The notes below the pieces were generated by a model. That model ran no database searches. It was not told the DNA's origin and saw nothing but the letters and a program-made list of their open reading frames with translations. Positions 21,061 through 32,955 of a stretch of 64,000 nt of DNA are shown piece by piece (positions within the stretch are counted from its first letter, which is position 1; each line of letters begins with the position of its first letter). This stretch comes from Ceratothoa steindachneri (Eukaryota; Arthropoda; Malacostraca; Isopoda; Cymothoidae). A program made the translations under genes and the position numbers. The stretch covers positions 170,645,258-170,709,257 of the forward strand of contig OZ018318.1 in NCBI GenBank assembly GCA_963969495.1, written 5' to 3'.

Positions 21061-22599
21061 GTTCTGTATTTAGGCGACTTTATCTATGATTCGGGATGCA
21101 AGTTAGAGTGTAAGAAATGTTCTAGCTTGAGGAAAGTTTAATGTGGTTTTCTTTGTTTTATTGCTCTTTGCACCTATGTATATACTTTTCACTTTATTCC
21201 CTCACTGAACCCCACCCCCTTTCCCTAATACACCCAGAGAAGACTTTATTGCTTAATGGAGATGGGGGGGGGGCGAAGTATGAAGTTGCTCATTTTTCCG
21301 CTCTTAAGTGCATAGTTGTTTTTTTATGAGTGCTCAATACCAACTGGGGGCGTAACATATGTGAATAAGAGGAAGTAAAAATGCGTTGGAAATTATTTAT
21401 AACTCAGGGTTTTCACTTCTCATTTCCCCCACCCAGGGGGCTCGAATGCGTGTTTTTTCGTGCTCCACGAAATACGCCCTCCCATGACTTCATTCCTTGT
21501 CCCCTCAGCGCGACATCTCTTGGTCGTTACCCCCCCCCCCTCCCCTCTCTGCGTCGTCGTGTTGCATGCGCCCCTCAGAGCAAAAGGGTTCTCTGTGCTT
21601 GGCTCCCTTCTGGTACCCGAGCCTGCCTCTAGATATTTTTTCGTTGTTGATTTTGGCAGTTGTTTCACTATCAGTTTATATTCATATTAATTGGGCCTAG
21701 AGATGAGAGGCTTTTCTGTAATTTGGGCGGCCTTGCCTTCGCTAACGGCCGCAAGTGGAGAGCAGCGTAAAAAGAAACTTGGGAATCTGTGGCTTGTCCA
21801 TAATAGGATTGCGGATAGTAATGCCGGCCTGGCCTTAATCCGCCTCGACCAGAGGTAGGCACGGACCCCCAGTTCAAAAAGCCCCTGCGCTGGCCTGTCA
21901 TGCAAAGTATGTCCATTATCCTATGCCAGTATATATAGCACTTATAAAAAAACCCGTTTGGTTGTGCATAGTTTAGAATTAACTTAATTGATGGGTGTGA
22001 AATGAATGGATATCCGCTCGGTCGGAAGGGAAGAAGAAGAAGAAGAAGAAGAAGCGAGGCAGATTAAATCGTAACGTCGAATAAAAATTAGAAGCTAAAA
22101 CAGGAAACGGATTGTAGTGTGGAGCCTCTTCTTTTCCTCCTACCTGTATCGGTCACCAATTTGCGTTAAGCATAGGTAATTGCCATTGCCAAATTTACCT
22201 TCGTCCTACTTGCCCCCTGTGTGATTCGAGGCGCACTTGGGATCGCTTTTAGACGCTTCTTTAGTTTATGGCGTCGACCAATTTTTGAATTGGAGTATAA
22301 AAAGAAGTTTTTCTTTTGTTATTTGTTTGATAATCCAGATTGGTGATAAAAAACACCTTGAATTTCCTGTGTCTGCTCAGAGGTCGAGCAATTTCCCCGA
22401 TTCTCCTACAACTAAAATAAAGAGTTCTCAGAAAGTTGTATAACTCTCCGCTGTCCAAGTTTCATTTCTTAGAAAAGGCTAAAAAAAGTGAGGAAAGTAA
22501 TGGTGACGTTATGTTGTGGCTCATGTTTACTCGGCAAAGTAAACCCTACTGTATTCCAGTAGGTATCTGCTTCACGAACGTGTGATCCACTATCTCTAA
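21061..22599. other. Unassigned spacer with a GAA microsatellite
   Basis: No coding signal recognised. A (GAA)n run lies at about 22030-22054. C- and T-tracts occur at 21530-21545. Confidence 0.4.
22030..22054 (+). repeat. (GAA)8 microsatellite
   Basis: Eight uninterrupted GAA/AAG units. Confidence 0.9.
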
Positions 22600-22930
22600 G
22601 CTTCAAGAGTACCTGAGCTTTTCATGAAGAACACTGTTTTGTATCGCACAGAAAAGACTTAAACCTTACATGGATGGTGATAATATCGATGTGATGGAGT
22701 AATCCTTGTAAATCCCCGATTTAAGCCTGACAGAAAACCTAGGAAAGATGTTCGGAGGCCATGGCTCGGTCGGTAACCGACGAATGTTGATGATCTCTTT
22801 CAAAGTTTGGGAGAAGAATGAAATCAAATCACACCCTGTTGAACAATGCGACAATTTGGTGAAGTACTGCGGCCGCAGATGTGCGCGTCATTCAAAACCC
22901 GGGTCTACATACTACTTAGCAATATTTTGT
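22600..22930 (+). pseudogene. Tc1-like transposase C-terminal relic
   Basis: Plus-strand frames carry DNIDVMEW, CKSPDLSLTENLGKM (22706-22752), KVWEKNEIKSHPVEQCDNL (22803-22860) and GSTYYL. This matches the layout of the Tc1 DDE transposase C-terminus: a [13 protein letters not shown] block with the last catalytic Glu, then a Trp-containing helix and a final short block. The catalytic Glu position is kept in TEN. The frame shifts at least once. The reading is not the same copy as the element at 34411, and no terminal repeats were identified. Confidence 0.62.
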
Positions 22931-25900
22931 TCAGTTGTCTTTGTGTAGTTATGTTTTATGTTATCGCTGCATTTGTACTATCATTCTGTAATTTCGGTCG
23001 CACCCTTTCTTCAAATACAATTACTTTCCTAGTATTTTTTTATACTTTTCTAGGAAATGAAACTTGGACAGTAGGAAAGGAAATTTTCAAATATTCTGTG
23101 CATTTTTCATGGAACTTAAATGATTATTTAAAGAATGTAGTTTTTGGTATTTTGGACATTTAAAAAAAATCCCTTAAGATGGCTTCTATTCCTCAATTTA
23201 ACGTGGGATCCGAAGTCAGTCGCTGCGAAGTTTGTATTCGTGCAGGCCAAAACAGTCGCCTACTCGTGCTATTATTACCTACATTATTTTCTCTCTCGTC
23301 GCTGGGTTATCCTTTAGCGAGCTCTTCTTGATTGGGTCTGGCTGTGATGAGACTGTTTTGGCTATCCGGGTTCGATTCCTCGCGAGTCTGGTATACACGC
23401 TGATATTTCCGGCCACGTGCGTCGACACACAATTAATCACAACACCTGTCCCTACTTCTTCGCACACAACATATTCACTCCTGTCGCGGAACCTGCCTAT
23501 TGTTTTCATATCTACAGTCACCCTGACGCGGGTCGGAAGGCCCTCCATTAGGCCAGACTGGGTTCCATAGTCTTGGGTTAGGGTAAAACTGTATAACCGC
23601 CCCGTCCGACCTAAGACCTCATCTAAGGTCTCATTTGAATGTGTCATCTTTCCACTATGCCCATAGGTACCCCCATTTTTTTTCCTTTTATCCACAGTAG
23701 ACGTACGTGCCTTCGTTGGTTCCACGAGTTAACTATAAATGTCTCGTGTGTGTGTGTGTCCCTCTTTCTCACCACTTCCACGTCGTGAGAGTGAGACGGG
23801 GTAGACGATAATTGCTGTCGCCGCAGAATCCCCGCGGCGTCTCCACTTTGGTGAAAGTGGGTCAGGACGTGCAATGTTCATCGCTCGGTAACAACGATCG
23901 TTGGTGAGCCCCGGAGGGCTTTTAAATGTATGCGAACTCTTTGCCCGAACGAAAACTCAACTGGGGTGTGTCTTAGGGGAACTGAAAATGAGGAGAGTAC
24001 CATAGCCTGAGTTGACATAAGAAAACAATAGTTTAGGCACTAATGGCGCTCGTGCGAACCCTCCTGGACCTCCAATTTCGCAATGAAGGCACGTTGTTTT
24101 GCGGGTTGCTCCTGTCTTGAAATGCCCTCCCCCTCTCCCATCAGAGCCACCTTTTGAGATCGATGCGCTCTGTTAGAGCCGTTCCTTTATTGCTATTCAT
24201 CCTTCCTTGCTGCATTTGTGGCACGTGTACAATCTCAGCAGAGCTGCTGTCCCTCCCGACCCAAATACTCGGGCCATTTACCTCCCTTATTTTCACTTTA
24301 CGAACCTCTCGACTGGAGGTTCTCCGGTTTCTTGACTTTGTTTTAATAAAAAAAAAAATACTGTCTGCTCAATTTCGATTTGCCTACTCCGCCTACGATT
24401 AGGCATTTTTCACTTGGAGGGGCGGGGGGAGGCTGTTGACGAAATCGAAAGTTAGGACACCCCAACGTGAGTACAGAATCATTTCCATCCATAATGTCCG
24501 CTGTGCCCCGTGGCGATTCTTCATGTTTCCTTTATGCGCGGATGTCTCCGTTAAACGATTGCATTTTTATTTCTAGGTGCGAACTTTGGCAAAACTGCAC
24601 TTTTGAGCCTCTCTATTAAGGTCTGAAGTTGCCAAAGCTCTTCTCGTCTTCCGTAATAATTGACAATTCTCTAGCGAGTGTATATCACCCCATTATATTA
24701 AAATACTGATTTTCTTTATATAACAACTCCCTTCCCCCCGCGCCCTTCGTAGGGATGGGGCTGGCTGAACTTCAAACAACATTGCCCTCTCGGAGTGAGG
24801 AGAAGATGTGCGTAGTGTATTTAAAGGAAGATGCACTTCTCGCATCTTCTGTTGGATTTGTTACCTCCCTCCCCACTCCTTGTCCACCCTTATTCTTTTC
24901 TACGGTTTATGTTTACTTGTGTAGATTTGTTTTTCCGCCGTGGGTTCCGCTGATTTGGTCCTCCCCCCCCTCCCCCCCGAGTCCTTCGGTTTCCTCCCTC
25001 AAGCGTGCCCGTTTCCCTTTGTTGGCCAAATGCTGTCAGTATTTCCAAGAAGAAACTACCCAGGTAATGTTGCGACCCAGGAGCTGCGATTGTCCTATCC
25101 TCTCTACCCCCCTCCCCCCTGTCTCCGTCGAGTGAGCTTGCCCTTATAGGATTACGCCGCCTGTTCCTTTCCAACCCCGATAATTGCCATTAAGGTTTGG
25201 TCTTGGAAAAATATTTCACTTCCTTCCTCCGTCGCGGCAGCAATTTAAGTTTACTTATTTTGTTGGCGCTGTTTATGCTAACTTCTTCCAACGTGGCTAA
25301 ATACGAGCAGGACCTCTCTTTGTGGATCACTCTGGTGACTACCTAGCTTCATTTCCTCCCTCAGTATAGACCCCCTTATTAAAAAAGGGGGGGGGGAAGA
25401 AAGTTTGATTTCTTGGGTGAATAACTTTCCGGTCGATGTTCGCTATTGGGTAAATTGCAAAAGGAGCGGTGAAATATTTAATTAGATCTTTGCAAGATCT
25501 CGCGTTTTGTAAAGGAGGAGGAACCTTGAAGACGGAACGCAGTTGCCAATGCGGTTTTTTTTTAACTTCATCGTAATTAGTTGCGCGAGCCTCTCCGTGC
25601 GTTTTAACCACCAAGCATAGACAGGCCTACTACTTTGTACTCGGTCTTGATTGATGAAGTAATTTTGCGAGTTTGGCAAGGACCTTGCCCAAGCCAGTGG
25701 CCTACATCAATGCTTTACAGGAGCGTTGTTTGTCTGTGTAATTTTGATTCCTAGTTCGTGCAATGGCGGGATGGAGTGACTTAGTTACGTAACTGGGTGG
25801 GAGTTGAATCCCGGTTGCAAAATTTTGGCCCAGGAACGGTTTGAATCGGGAGAGAACGTGCAGTAAGAATTATGGCTAAACATTGTAATTATTGGTAGCT

Positions 25901-26374
25901 TCCGGGCAAGAGGTTGGCCTTAGTATAGAATTCTAATGTTTGCGAGTCGGTGACAAGGGAATGAATGACACTGATCTCCCTTTCCTAAAGGAGATTAGTT
26001 CAATTTCGAAATTTTAAGAGGCAAGTCTGAAGAATTTTTTTGCTGGTTTAGGGTAAAAACATTTCTGTTATGTGTAGAGCGGCACTTCTGCTCCACCAGC
26101 TAAAACCCCGGCGGAGCTTGGAAATCTGGCGCGACTTATTACTGGTCAATCATTTGAATGATATCATGGTCCGATTTACAATTAACCATTTCCTACATGT
26201 TCCTTGTCCGCTCTTCTATAACAATGTCAATGGGCGATAAGGCTTTATAATTCTGAAATGAGCACCCGGATGACCCATCTCCAGGACAGGCTTTGGAAAT
26301 CCTAGCCGTTTGAGGAGAGAGAAAAGACGACAGAAGATTAATCAGACGAGACTTTGCCAAGCAAAACCAAGAAG
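22931..26374. other. Unassigned 3.4-kb region
   Basis: No domain recognised. A 148-codon minus-strand frame (23279-23725) has no known motif. A short GT repeat lies at 23744-23758. A T-box-like GGGTTCGATTCC at 23368 does not fold into a tRNA. Several T- and C-rich stretches are present. Confidence 0.35.
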
Positions 26375-27840
26375 CCTGTCGGGCTTCTTGGGCAGCTCGA
26401 TAGGGTGAATTCCGTTAGGCTGGCAATGGTTGGCGGGTTCCGTCGAGGCGTGCCCACCCCCGTTTTAGACTGTTTACCCTGTCAAGGGCCGGCGTGCTTG
26501 CCCCACCTTTTCCCGATAGAGGTCGGCTGACCGGATCCAATGGCATGAACTAAAGGCCATAGGTCTAGAGAGTTGGAATCCCATCCCCGACACTTGTAGG
26601 AATGCCTCTAACGACGTGGAAATGGTCCCAGAGTTGCCCCCGCCACGTATGGTAGGGGTCTTTCAAGGGGGCGGACAAAATTTATGGGAGACAACCCTCA
26701 GCCTAAGTCCGCCACTTTTCAAGATCCTCCCGAGAGCTGACGAGACGTGATCTCGACCCGCTGGTGACCCTTTGTCAGCCATAGACTTGGCCATCTCCGA
26801 GAAGGATATGACTGAGGCTGCCTTGGGGCTTTTTACAGGGGTGGAAGGAAAAGGGCTCCTTACCCTCTTCTAAAAAGAATAACAAAAAGAAAGGGCACTA
26901 CACTTTTCTCTCATTGAAAGGGGGTAAGGAGACGGTCCCCCTGCTGTTTCAGTAGGTGACCAAGCCATGACTGGCACGCCCTCTAGTTGAGAGGCCCACT
27001 CTGAAGTTTCAGGATGTGTGGCTGGTGCCTCGGTGACGCCGGGGCTCATAGAGAGGCTGCTCGACGTCTTCTCGGGCTTCAAGGGTTTTTTTTTCTAGTT
27101 CTATCGATGAGAATGTTGTACAAAGGACTCATGCTCCATCATCGTCAGACATTAATTAGTTGGGTTCTGGTAGAAAACCAAGCTCTCCCGTTTCTCGTCG
27201 AGGCGGGGGGGCTTGCCCAGGTGGTCATGGTGAGTACCCTTGGACACACACTGGTCGCCTGTGCAGGGGACACGGCACTTTACCATGAATTGTGTGAAAG
27301 TGTTGGTTTATGCGAGGGAACTCGTAGTCTAAGAAGACATCGGAGCTGGTCGAACGGGTGATGAGAAAACAGGGGAGCCGCTAGACCTTCCCCTACATTA
27401 CTCACTTTCGAGCGTAACAAGCTCCCCGAGTCGGTGCGTACCGGTTGCTTTCGCTACCGCGTCAGGGCATTCATGCCATTGCCGCAGAAGCGCTACTGCT
27501 TCAACCTCTTCGGTCATACAAATCGAACGTGCTGAGTCGGGTGAACTCAGAAACTGCTCAAAGCAAAGCTTTGCGTGATAATCCGTATTATGCACTGCCA
27601 AGTGTGTGAATTGCCGCGAGCCACATCCTGCTTCCTCGAGGAAAGGGACTTGCTCCTGTTGCGACCTTGTACCCCCTATGCTCAAGTTAAGCTGTCACCT
27701 TCTCTGCCCATTCGGCACCGTCCGCCGTGCGCTCCCCCTTGCAGAGCTGGCCTTTCCACGGGCTCACACCATGCTTCTGCTAAAACCTGGGCCATCTTTC
27801 CCGAGTGACCGTTTTCCACGCGATGCCGGAGCGTTCTTTC
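26375..27840 (+). mobile_element. NL1-K, diverged ORF1-only copy
   Basis: Aligns with NL1 ORF1 from the Ser/Pro-rich region (GAGAAGGATATGACTGAGGCTG at about 26799) through TTTACCATGAATTGTGTGAAA (27281), TATGCGAGGGAACTCGTAG (27312) and the zinc-knuckle region (GAATTGCCGCGAGCCACATCC at 27607) to the ORF1 end (CTAAAACCTGG at 27780). No frame longer than about 100 codons remains. It is the most diverged ORF1 here. Confidence 0.6.
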
Positions 27841-27954
27841 CCTTTTTTCTATGTACCCAAGTAATGGGCTAAATTTCGTCTTCATTTATTGCAGAGGTGG
27901 AGAGCGCTGCAATCGCAAACTATTTGGTTTCATTTTGGTACAATGGCATCTGTT
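27841..27954. other. Short spacer between NL1-K and NL1-D
   Basis: Contains a likely target-site copy TGTTTCG at 27951-27957; the same 7-mer follows the NL1-D tail at 30086-30092. Confidence 0.3.
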
Positions 27955-27956
27955 TC

Positions 27957-29896
27957 GACTCTCCACACGATGGGGGCGAGGGGACGCCTCCCAATGTTTA
28001 TATCTTAATTTTTGCGAGATCGTCGATTCCGCGTACGGGTGGGGGGAGCCCTCTCCGGCCCAAAGGAGCAGGAAGAGGGTATCCCGCAGGGAAGTGTCCT
28101 CATTGTCACACTCTTTGCCCTGAGCATCAACGGCATCACCTCGGTGTTGCCGGAAGATGTTCTCGCTACGCTCTACGTGGACGACCTTTCGATCTCTTTT
28201 GGCGCGGCCCAGATGCCAACTCTGGAGCGTCGACTCCAACAGGCATTGAACCGCGTCTCTCGCTATGCCGAAGCGCACAGGTTTCTGTTTTCTTTGGCCA
28301 AGACTAAGGTGGTGCACTTCTGCCGCCATCCACGGCTTCACCCCGACCCAGATTTGTTTCTTAATGGGGTGCGCCTGGATGTGGTTGAGTCGCACCGTTT
28401 CCTTGGTCTTGTATTCGACCGACGCCTCACCTGGGAGGCTCATATTCACAGCCTTAGGGTCTCTTGTACCCGCGCCATGGACATTCTCCGTTCCGTGACG
28501 TTCAGCGCTTGGGGCGCTGATAGGGCTGCCGCCTTACTTTTTTATCGATCCTTTGTTCGCTCGAAGCTCGACTACGGATGCGAGTTTTATGCATCCGCAG
28601 CCGAGCGTTTATTGCGGAAGGTGGATTCGATCCACCACACCGGCCTTCGCCTTGCGACCGGTGCCTTCCGCACTTCCCCCATTGAGAGCCTGTTAGTCGA
28701 TGCTGGGGAGATGCCACTCGCTCTACGCCGCGTGCAGTGCATCATTCGCCTGTACGTTCGAGCCCGGCGCCTTCCTCAGTCGCCAACAGCTCTCACTGCA
28801 TCCGCAGCTGATCTCGATGGTGCCTATGCCGCCGAAAGACGCCAGTCATACCCTAAGCCCTTTGGGTTTAGGGCCAGGAAACTCCGAGAGGTATATATAG
28901 CTCTCGGGCCGGTGGCGCCCCTGGTTCTGCCCAGGATGCCACCCCGGAGGGTACCACATTTGGCTATTTGTCGCCACGCCTCTGCTCCCAAAGCTTGTAC
29001 TGCGCCGGGAGTATTGCGTTCGACCTTTTTGGAGCACACATCGTGTCACGCTGGTACCGTGTAAGTGTATACGGATGGCTTTAAGTCCCAAGAGGTGGTC
29101 GGCTTCCACGCCGTATCCCCTCTGTTTGAAGTCAGCGGGGCTCTACCAGGCGCTGCGTCTGTCTTCACGGCCGAGCTGGTGGCAATACCTCACTCGGTAC
29201 GGGAGATTATGCGACGTGCCCGGTTCGGAGACCAGATTGTGATCTATACGACTCACAAAGCGCCCTGAGTGCTCTCGGGGCATTGGAATCTCCGCATCCC
29301 CTGGTTCGCGAAATCCGTGACGCCACGGTTTTGGCGAGCCGGGCAGATGTCGAGATTATCTTCTGCTGGGTTCCTGGACATGTAGGAATTGCGGGGAATG
29401 AGCGCGCCAAAGAGTCCGCGAGGACTCTGCGACCGGACCCGCGTTTCGCTCCTCCTCACACTGACTACATGGCAGGAATACGGGCAGCTCTTCGGACTGC
29501 TTGGCAAAGAAGATGGGAGACGGTCGAAGGGAACTTAAAGTTGCGTGCCATTGCGCCGCGACTGTTCCCATGGACCTATCCCCCAATGCCGCGGCGGCTT
29601 CAGGTTGCTTTCTGTCGTCTCCGAATCGAGCACACTCGTGTGACGCATCGCTATTTGATGGAGCGCTCGCCTGTGCCCTATTGCAACGATTGCGTCGTCC
29701 CCCAGACTGTTCGGCACATTCTTGTCGAATGTCCCAGTCTGGGTGATCTTCGCGCACGACACCTGTCCCGGTACCGGGATGGGCGGGGTCGTTACCGCCT
29801 GTCCTTTGTACTCGGGATGAGTGCGTGCACATCGACTGGTGGACTTATTGACTTTTTGGGGGAGGCCGGCCTTCTGCCTTTTCTCCCTTTTATTTA
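27957..29896 (+). pseudogene. NL1-D ORF2 fragment: RT core, RNase H, Cys/His tail
   Basis: RT from motif EEGIPQGSVL (28072) through LYVDDLSISFGAAQMPTLE (28170-28230) and FLGLVFDRRLTWEAHIHSL to the thumb, all in one frame to 29064. RNase H starts directly after a TAA at 29062-29064: VYTDGFKSQEVVGFHAV, FTAELVAI, a frameshift near 29248, then CWVPGHVGIAGNERAKESAR (29358-29417). The tail is YCNDCVVPQTVRHILVECPS (29680-29740). Stops at 28006-28008 and 29062-29064 are shared with NL1-A. The last acidic RNase H position reads Lys. Confidence 0.87.
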
Positions 29897-30026
29897 AGCA
29901 GGGTTTGGTTTTTGTTTTGTTTTTTGCATTTGTTTTTGTTTTTTTCCTTTCCCCTATTAATGGTGTGTTTTTTTTCTTCGTTTAATTTTATTTTAAAGTA
30001 GCCTAGAACTAGGCTAGTTTTAATAC

Positions 30027-30055
30027 GGCGACCAATGCCCATGTAGGCAGTCGCC
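30027..30055 (+). other. NL1 3' hairpin (NL1-D)
   Basis: GGCGACC/AGTCGCC: one outer-stem pair lost, otherwise as consensus. Confidence 0.82.
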
Positions 30056-30085
30056 AGATGAGCTCTAATAAAAAAATAAAAATAA

Positions 30086-31489
30086 TGTTTCGTTTTGATC
30101 TGGATGTCACCCCGATTTTAAGCATTTTTTTAATTTTGTAATATTTTTCTATTGCCTGTTAATCCAGTGAATATGGTATCATCATGACCAAAATAAGACG
30201 AAGCTGGATCCACAAGATAAACAAAACAAAAAGTTTGCGATTGCTGATTTGCTGTGTTCTCCTGCCTCGTTGCCACATTACCTCTACCATTTAGCCTCCA
30301 CACCCGTTGATTTTTTCGCTGAGATGGGTAATCGTATCCCCATTGACAGACGGCCCATGTTTCCTCGTCCAGCCCCTAAAGTACAAGGCCATCCGCATTT
30401 GCATACCTGTAATCTTACACCGTTTCTCCTTTACATTTAACTTTGTAATTTCAATATTTGTTCCTTTTTAACACTTGATCCCTTCCTTATTCTTTTGTTC
30501 CCAGTGAATGTGAGTTAAGGATTTGTCCTCAGACCAACCAATTTTTTTCTGGGTTAATCGGGGTCGTTGAGTTTCGAAATGATATTAGTTTTGTTTCCCG
30601 CAGGGAAGGAGGGGGGGGGGCACCCTGTGTAACCTGTTACACGTGGTATCCGGAAGAGTTGCAAGTCCTCCCGGCCTGAGTGCAAATTAGGGAACCCCTG
30701 TCTGTTGCTGGGTGGACTTGAACTCTGATGGGGCCTGAGAAAGTTGTTAGTGCGTTTTTCCCTCACCCACACGCAACAGTACTTTTATCTATTTATTATT
30801 AGTTATTGTTACTGGAATTACTATTAGTATTTTATTATGATTATTTTTATTTAATGATTATTATATTTATAATAAGTATTATTATTGATTATTTAAGTGT
30901 TATTTATTTTGATTATTATGGCTATCCACTCAACCTTTTCTACCCGCACATACCAAGATGTCTGTTTCCACCTGGGCAGAGTTCCTCAGGTAGCCATTGG
31001 TGCCTCAATGGACTGAATCTTGGGATCACCTAGCACCAGGTTGATAATAATAGATGATCTACCCACCCTACTCGTTAGTGGACCCACCTATCCATTTCCA
31101 AACTTGCTCTTCTATACCGTGAGGTGCCTACCTCCTACGAGGGCTGAGACCCTGCTGTCTAGGACAAGTCTTAGTCACTGGGTGTGTTGGGCCGTCGACT
31201 CTGCTCACCTTCCCAAAGTACACATATAAGGTGGCTACGCCGGCACCATCCTTTATGGTTCGTGGTCCCAGAGGCGACCTAGCCGTCTATAGCAGGACCT
31301 TACATTCGAACCTGTTCTTGGTTCCAAACAACTAACCTAGATCCCCCATCCCCTTCGTCTGACTCGGGTCCCCGAAGAATCGCCAGGAGACGAGCGACCT
31401 TCCCCGACTTTTGCTCCTTTGTCAGCTAAGACAAAGACCTGTCCGTCCTGCCTAGTGGATCCTTACGGGGGTGTAGAAAAGACGGTTTC
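30086..31489. repeat. Spacer with a dispersed repeat (30600-30775) and an AT-rich tract (30780-30915)
   Basis: 30620-30770 (AACCTGTTACACGTGGTAT, GAGTGCAAATTAGGG, GACTTGAACTCTGATGGGG) matches 44015-44150 and, in its second half, 62565-62650. The ATT-rich tract that follows has no coding content. 31240-31489 may hold a very diverged start of NL1-L. Confidence 0.5.
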
Positions 31490-31831
31490 ATTCCCCCAAA
31501 AGAGTAGGACGGGAAGAAAAGGTTTAATGGGATTCCTCTCCCCCTGCCCGGGCCTCAGGGACGGACGGGTCCGTTGCCGCTTTGGCAAGCGACCAGGCCA
31601 AAATTGACACGTTCCGCTCCAAGGCACCCTCTGCTGTGGGGCCCCAGACTACGACCAAAGTTGCAAGTGCGCTGAGCGGAACCTCTCTTATGTCTGGGCC
31701 CCTCATTTAGAGACCTACTGGGATTTTCGAGCCCGCTGTCATCAAACGCTTTCTGGGCATTCGCTCCACTGATGGTAGCTTGCTGGCAAATGGCAACCTA
31801 ATCCATCAGAGGAGAGCATCAACTACCTTGA

Positions 31832-32104
31832 TTGGTAGTGGCGAAGGTGATCCGTTTCTCTGACGGGAGCCTTTTGGCGAACCTGTCGGATCCCTCCGAA
31901 GTGGCCATATTTAGTGCCCTTCGGACCCTTGATGGCTTGCCCGTGAAGGTGACGCCGCACTCTACTATGAACGGAGTAGTTTACGCGAGGCAACTCGTGG
32001 ACTACTCCATAGAATACACCAGTTTAGATCTGGCCGACTGTTTCAGGTCGCTTTTTGTCGTCTTCGAATTGAGCACACTCGAGGGACGCACCATCATTTC
32101 ATGA
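31832..32104 (+). pseudogene. NL1-L ORF1/ORF2-tail fusion remnant
   Basis: A 90-codon frame that begins in the ORF1 RNA-binding-like core (RFSDGSLLANLSDPSEVAIF) and ends across the deletion junction in sequence from the ORF2 tail (SLFVVFELSTLEG). It is an accident of deletion, not a designed fusion, unless other copies share the same junction. Confidence 0.6.
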
Positions 32105-32468
32105 AACTACCCTGCATCTTCCTGCGACGATGACTTCGTTGTCTCCATATTCTTGTTGACTGTCCCAGTCCGGGTTATCTTCTCTCACGGTATCGTACCT
32201 CTGAGCGTGGTTGCTACCGTTTCTCCCTTGCACTCGGAACGGGTTCGTGTACACAGACGTGAGTACTATTTGACTTTTTGGAGGAGGCAGGTCTCCATTT
32301 TATTTGAATGTGCTTTGTTTCGTATGCTCCCGTGCCTGGGGAGAGCCCCGCCTTCCCCCTCTGGGCAGTGTGCTGCTTGCTTTATTGTTCTGGGGGTTAT
32401 TATTATTTTTTTTTGCTTGCTTGTTTGTTTTTTTAATCTAGATTATTATTAGGCTATAAGGTGTTTAC

Positions 32469-32497
32469 GGCGACATAGGCCCTTCTAAGCATTCGCC
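32469..32497 (+). other. NL1 3' hairpin (NL1-L), diverged
   Basis: GGCGA pairs with TCGCC; the inner part is no longer paired as in the consensus. Confidence 0.6.
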
Positions 32498-32515
32498 AGA
32501 TGAAGACAAAAATAT

Positions 32516-32955
32516 CTTCGAATCCGTGGACTTAGCTCTTAATACCCCGACTTCTTCGGGTTGTCTTCGAATCTAGCTTTCACGGGACGTACCGCCATTT
32601 GATCGAACGCTCCCCTGCACCTAAATGCTGCTCACAGACGCTCACACACTCTTTGCTGAGTATCCGAATCTGGAGGATATTAGCTCACGTTACTTGTCCC
32701 GGTACTGAGACGAGTGAGCGAGCGGCCGGTATCGTTACTGATTCTTCCTTGTACTTTGCCTCGGTTCATTCAACCCCGGCTTTGGGAGGCGTGCGTTATT
32801 CTGACGCCGGATCATGGCCGTTCCTCGTTTTCTTTTGTTTTAGTTTAATTTCTGTTGGTTTGGTTTGCTTTTTTTCAATTTTAATATAGCCTATAAATAG
32901 GCTACATAGTAAGCCGAGTTCCGCCGCTCTGCCCTTGGTGGCTCTCTTCAGATGG
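32516..32955 (+). mobile_element. NL1-M, ORF2 C-terminus and 3' UTR, old
   Basis: TTCTTCGGGTTGTCTTCG, the CGCCATTTGATCGAACGC block and TTACTTGTCCCGGTACTGAG match the ORF2 tail. The T-rich UTR ends near GCCTATAAATAGGC (a short palindrome at 32890-32903) and a decayed hairpin. Confidence 0.62.

Larger units (their letters stand above)
27955..30085 (+). mobile_element. NL1-D, 5'-truncated, comparatively young copy
   Basis: Starts abruptly in RT (ACTCTCCACACGATGGGGGC) and continues without large gaps to the hairpin (30027-30055) and an A-rich tail (AATAAAAAAATAAAAAT). It is very close to NL1-A in sequence and shares two of its premature stops. TGTTTCG may be a short target duplication. The 350-codon open stretch at 28012-29064 is the longest in the window. 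Confidence 0.85.
31490..32515 (+). mobile_element. NL1-L, ORF1 joined directly to the ORF2 C-terminus
   Basis: ORF1 core at 31700-32040 (GIFEPAVIKRFLGIRSTDGS-like, then VIRFSDGSLLANLSDPSEVA) runs to CTGGCCGACTG at 32032-32042 and switches at once to the ORF2 C-terminal region (TTTCAGGTCGCTTTTTGTC, normally about 4 kb downstream). It then goes through the 3' UTR to a hairpin at 32469. All of endonuclease, RT and RNase H are absent. Confidence 0.75.

Noticed and set aside
23355..23392. GGGTTCGATTCC, T-arm/B-box-like
   Set aside because: The surrounding bases do not form the T stem, and no A box or acceptor stem is visible; not a tRNA, and a SINE could not be shown.
23279..23725. 148-codon minus-strand frame with balanced composition
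   Set aside because: No known domain, no splice sites or neighbours to support it. Kept only as an unassigned stretch.
30086..30092. TGTTTCG as target duplication of NL1-D
   Set aside because: Only 7 bp and low complexity nearby; noted but not claimed as proven.
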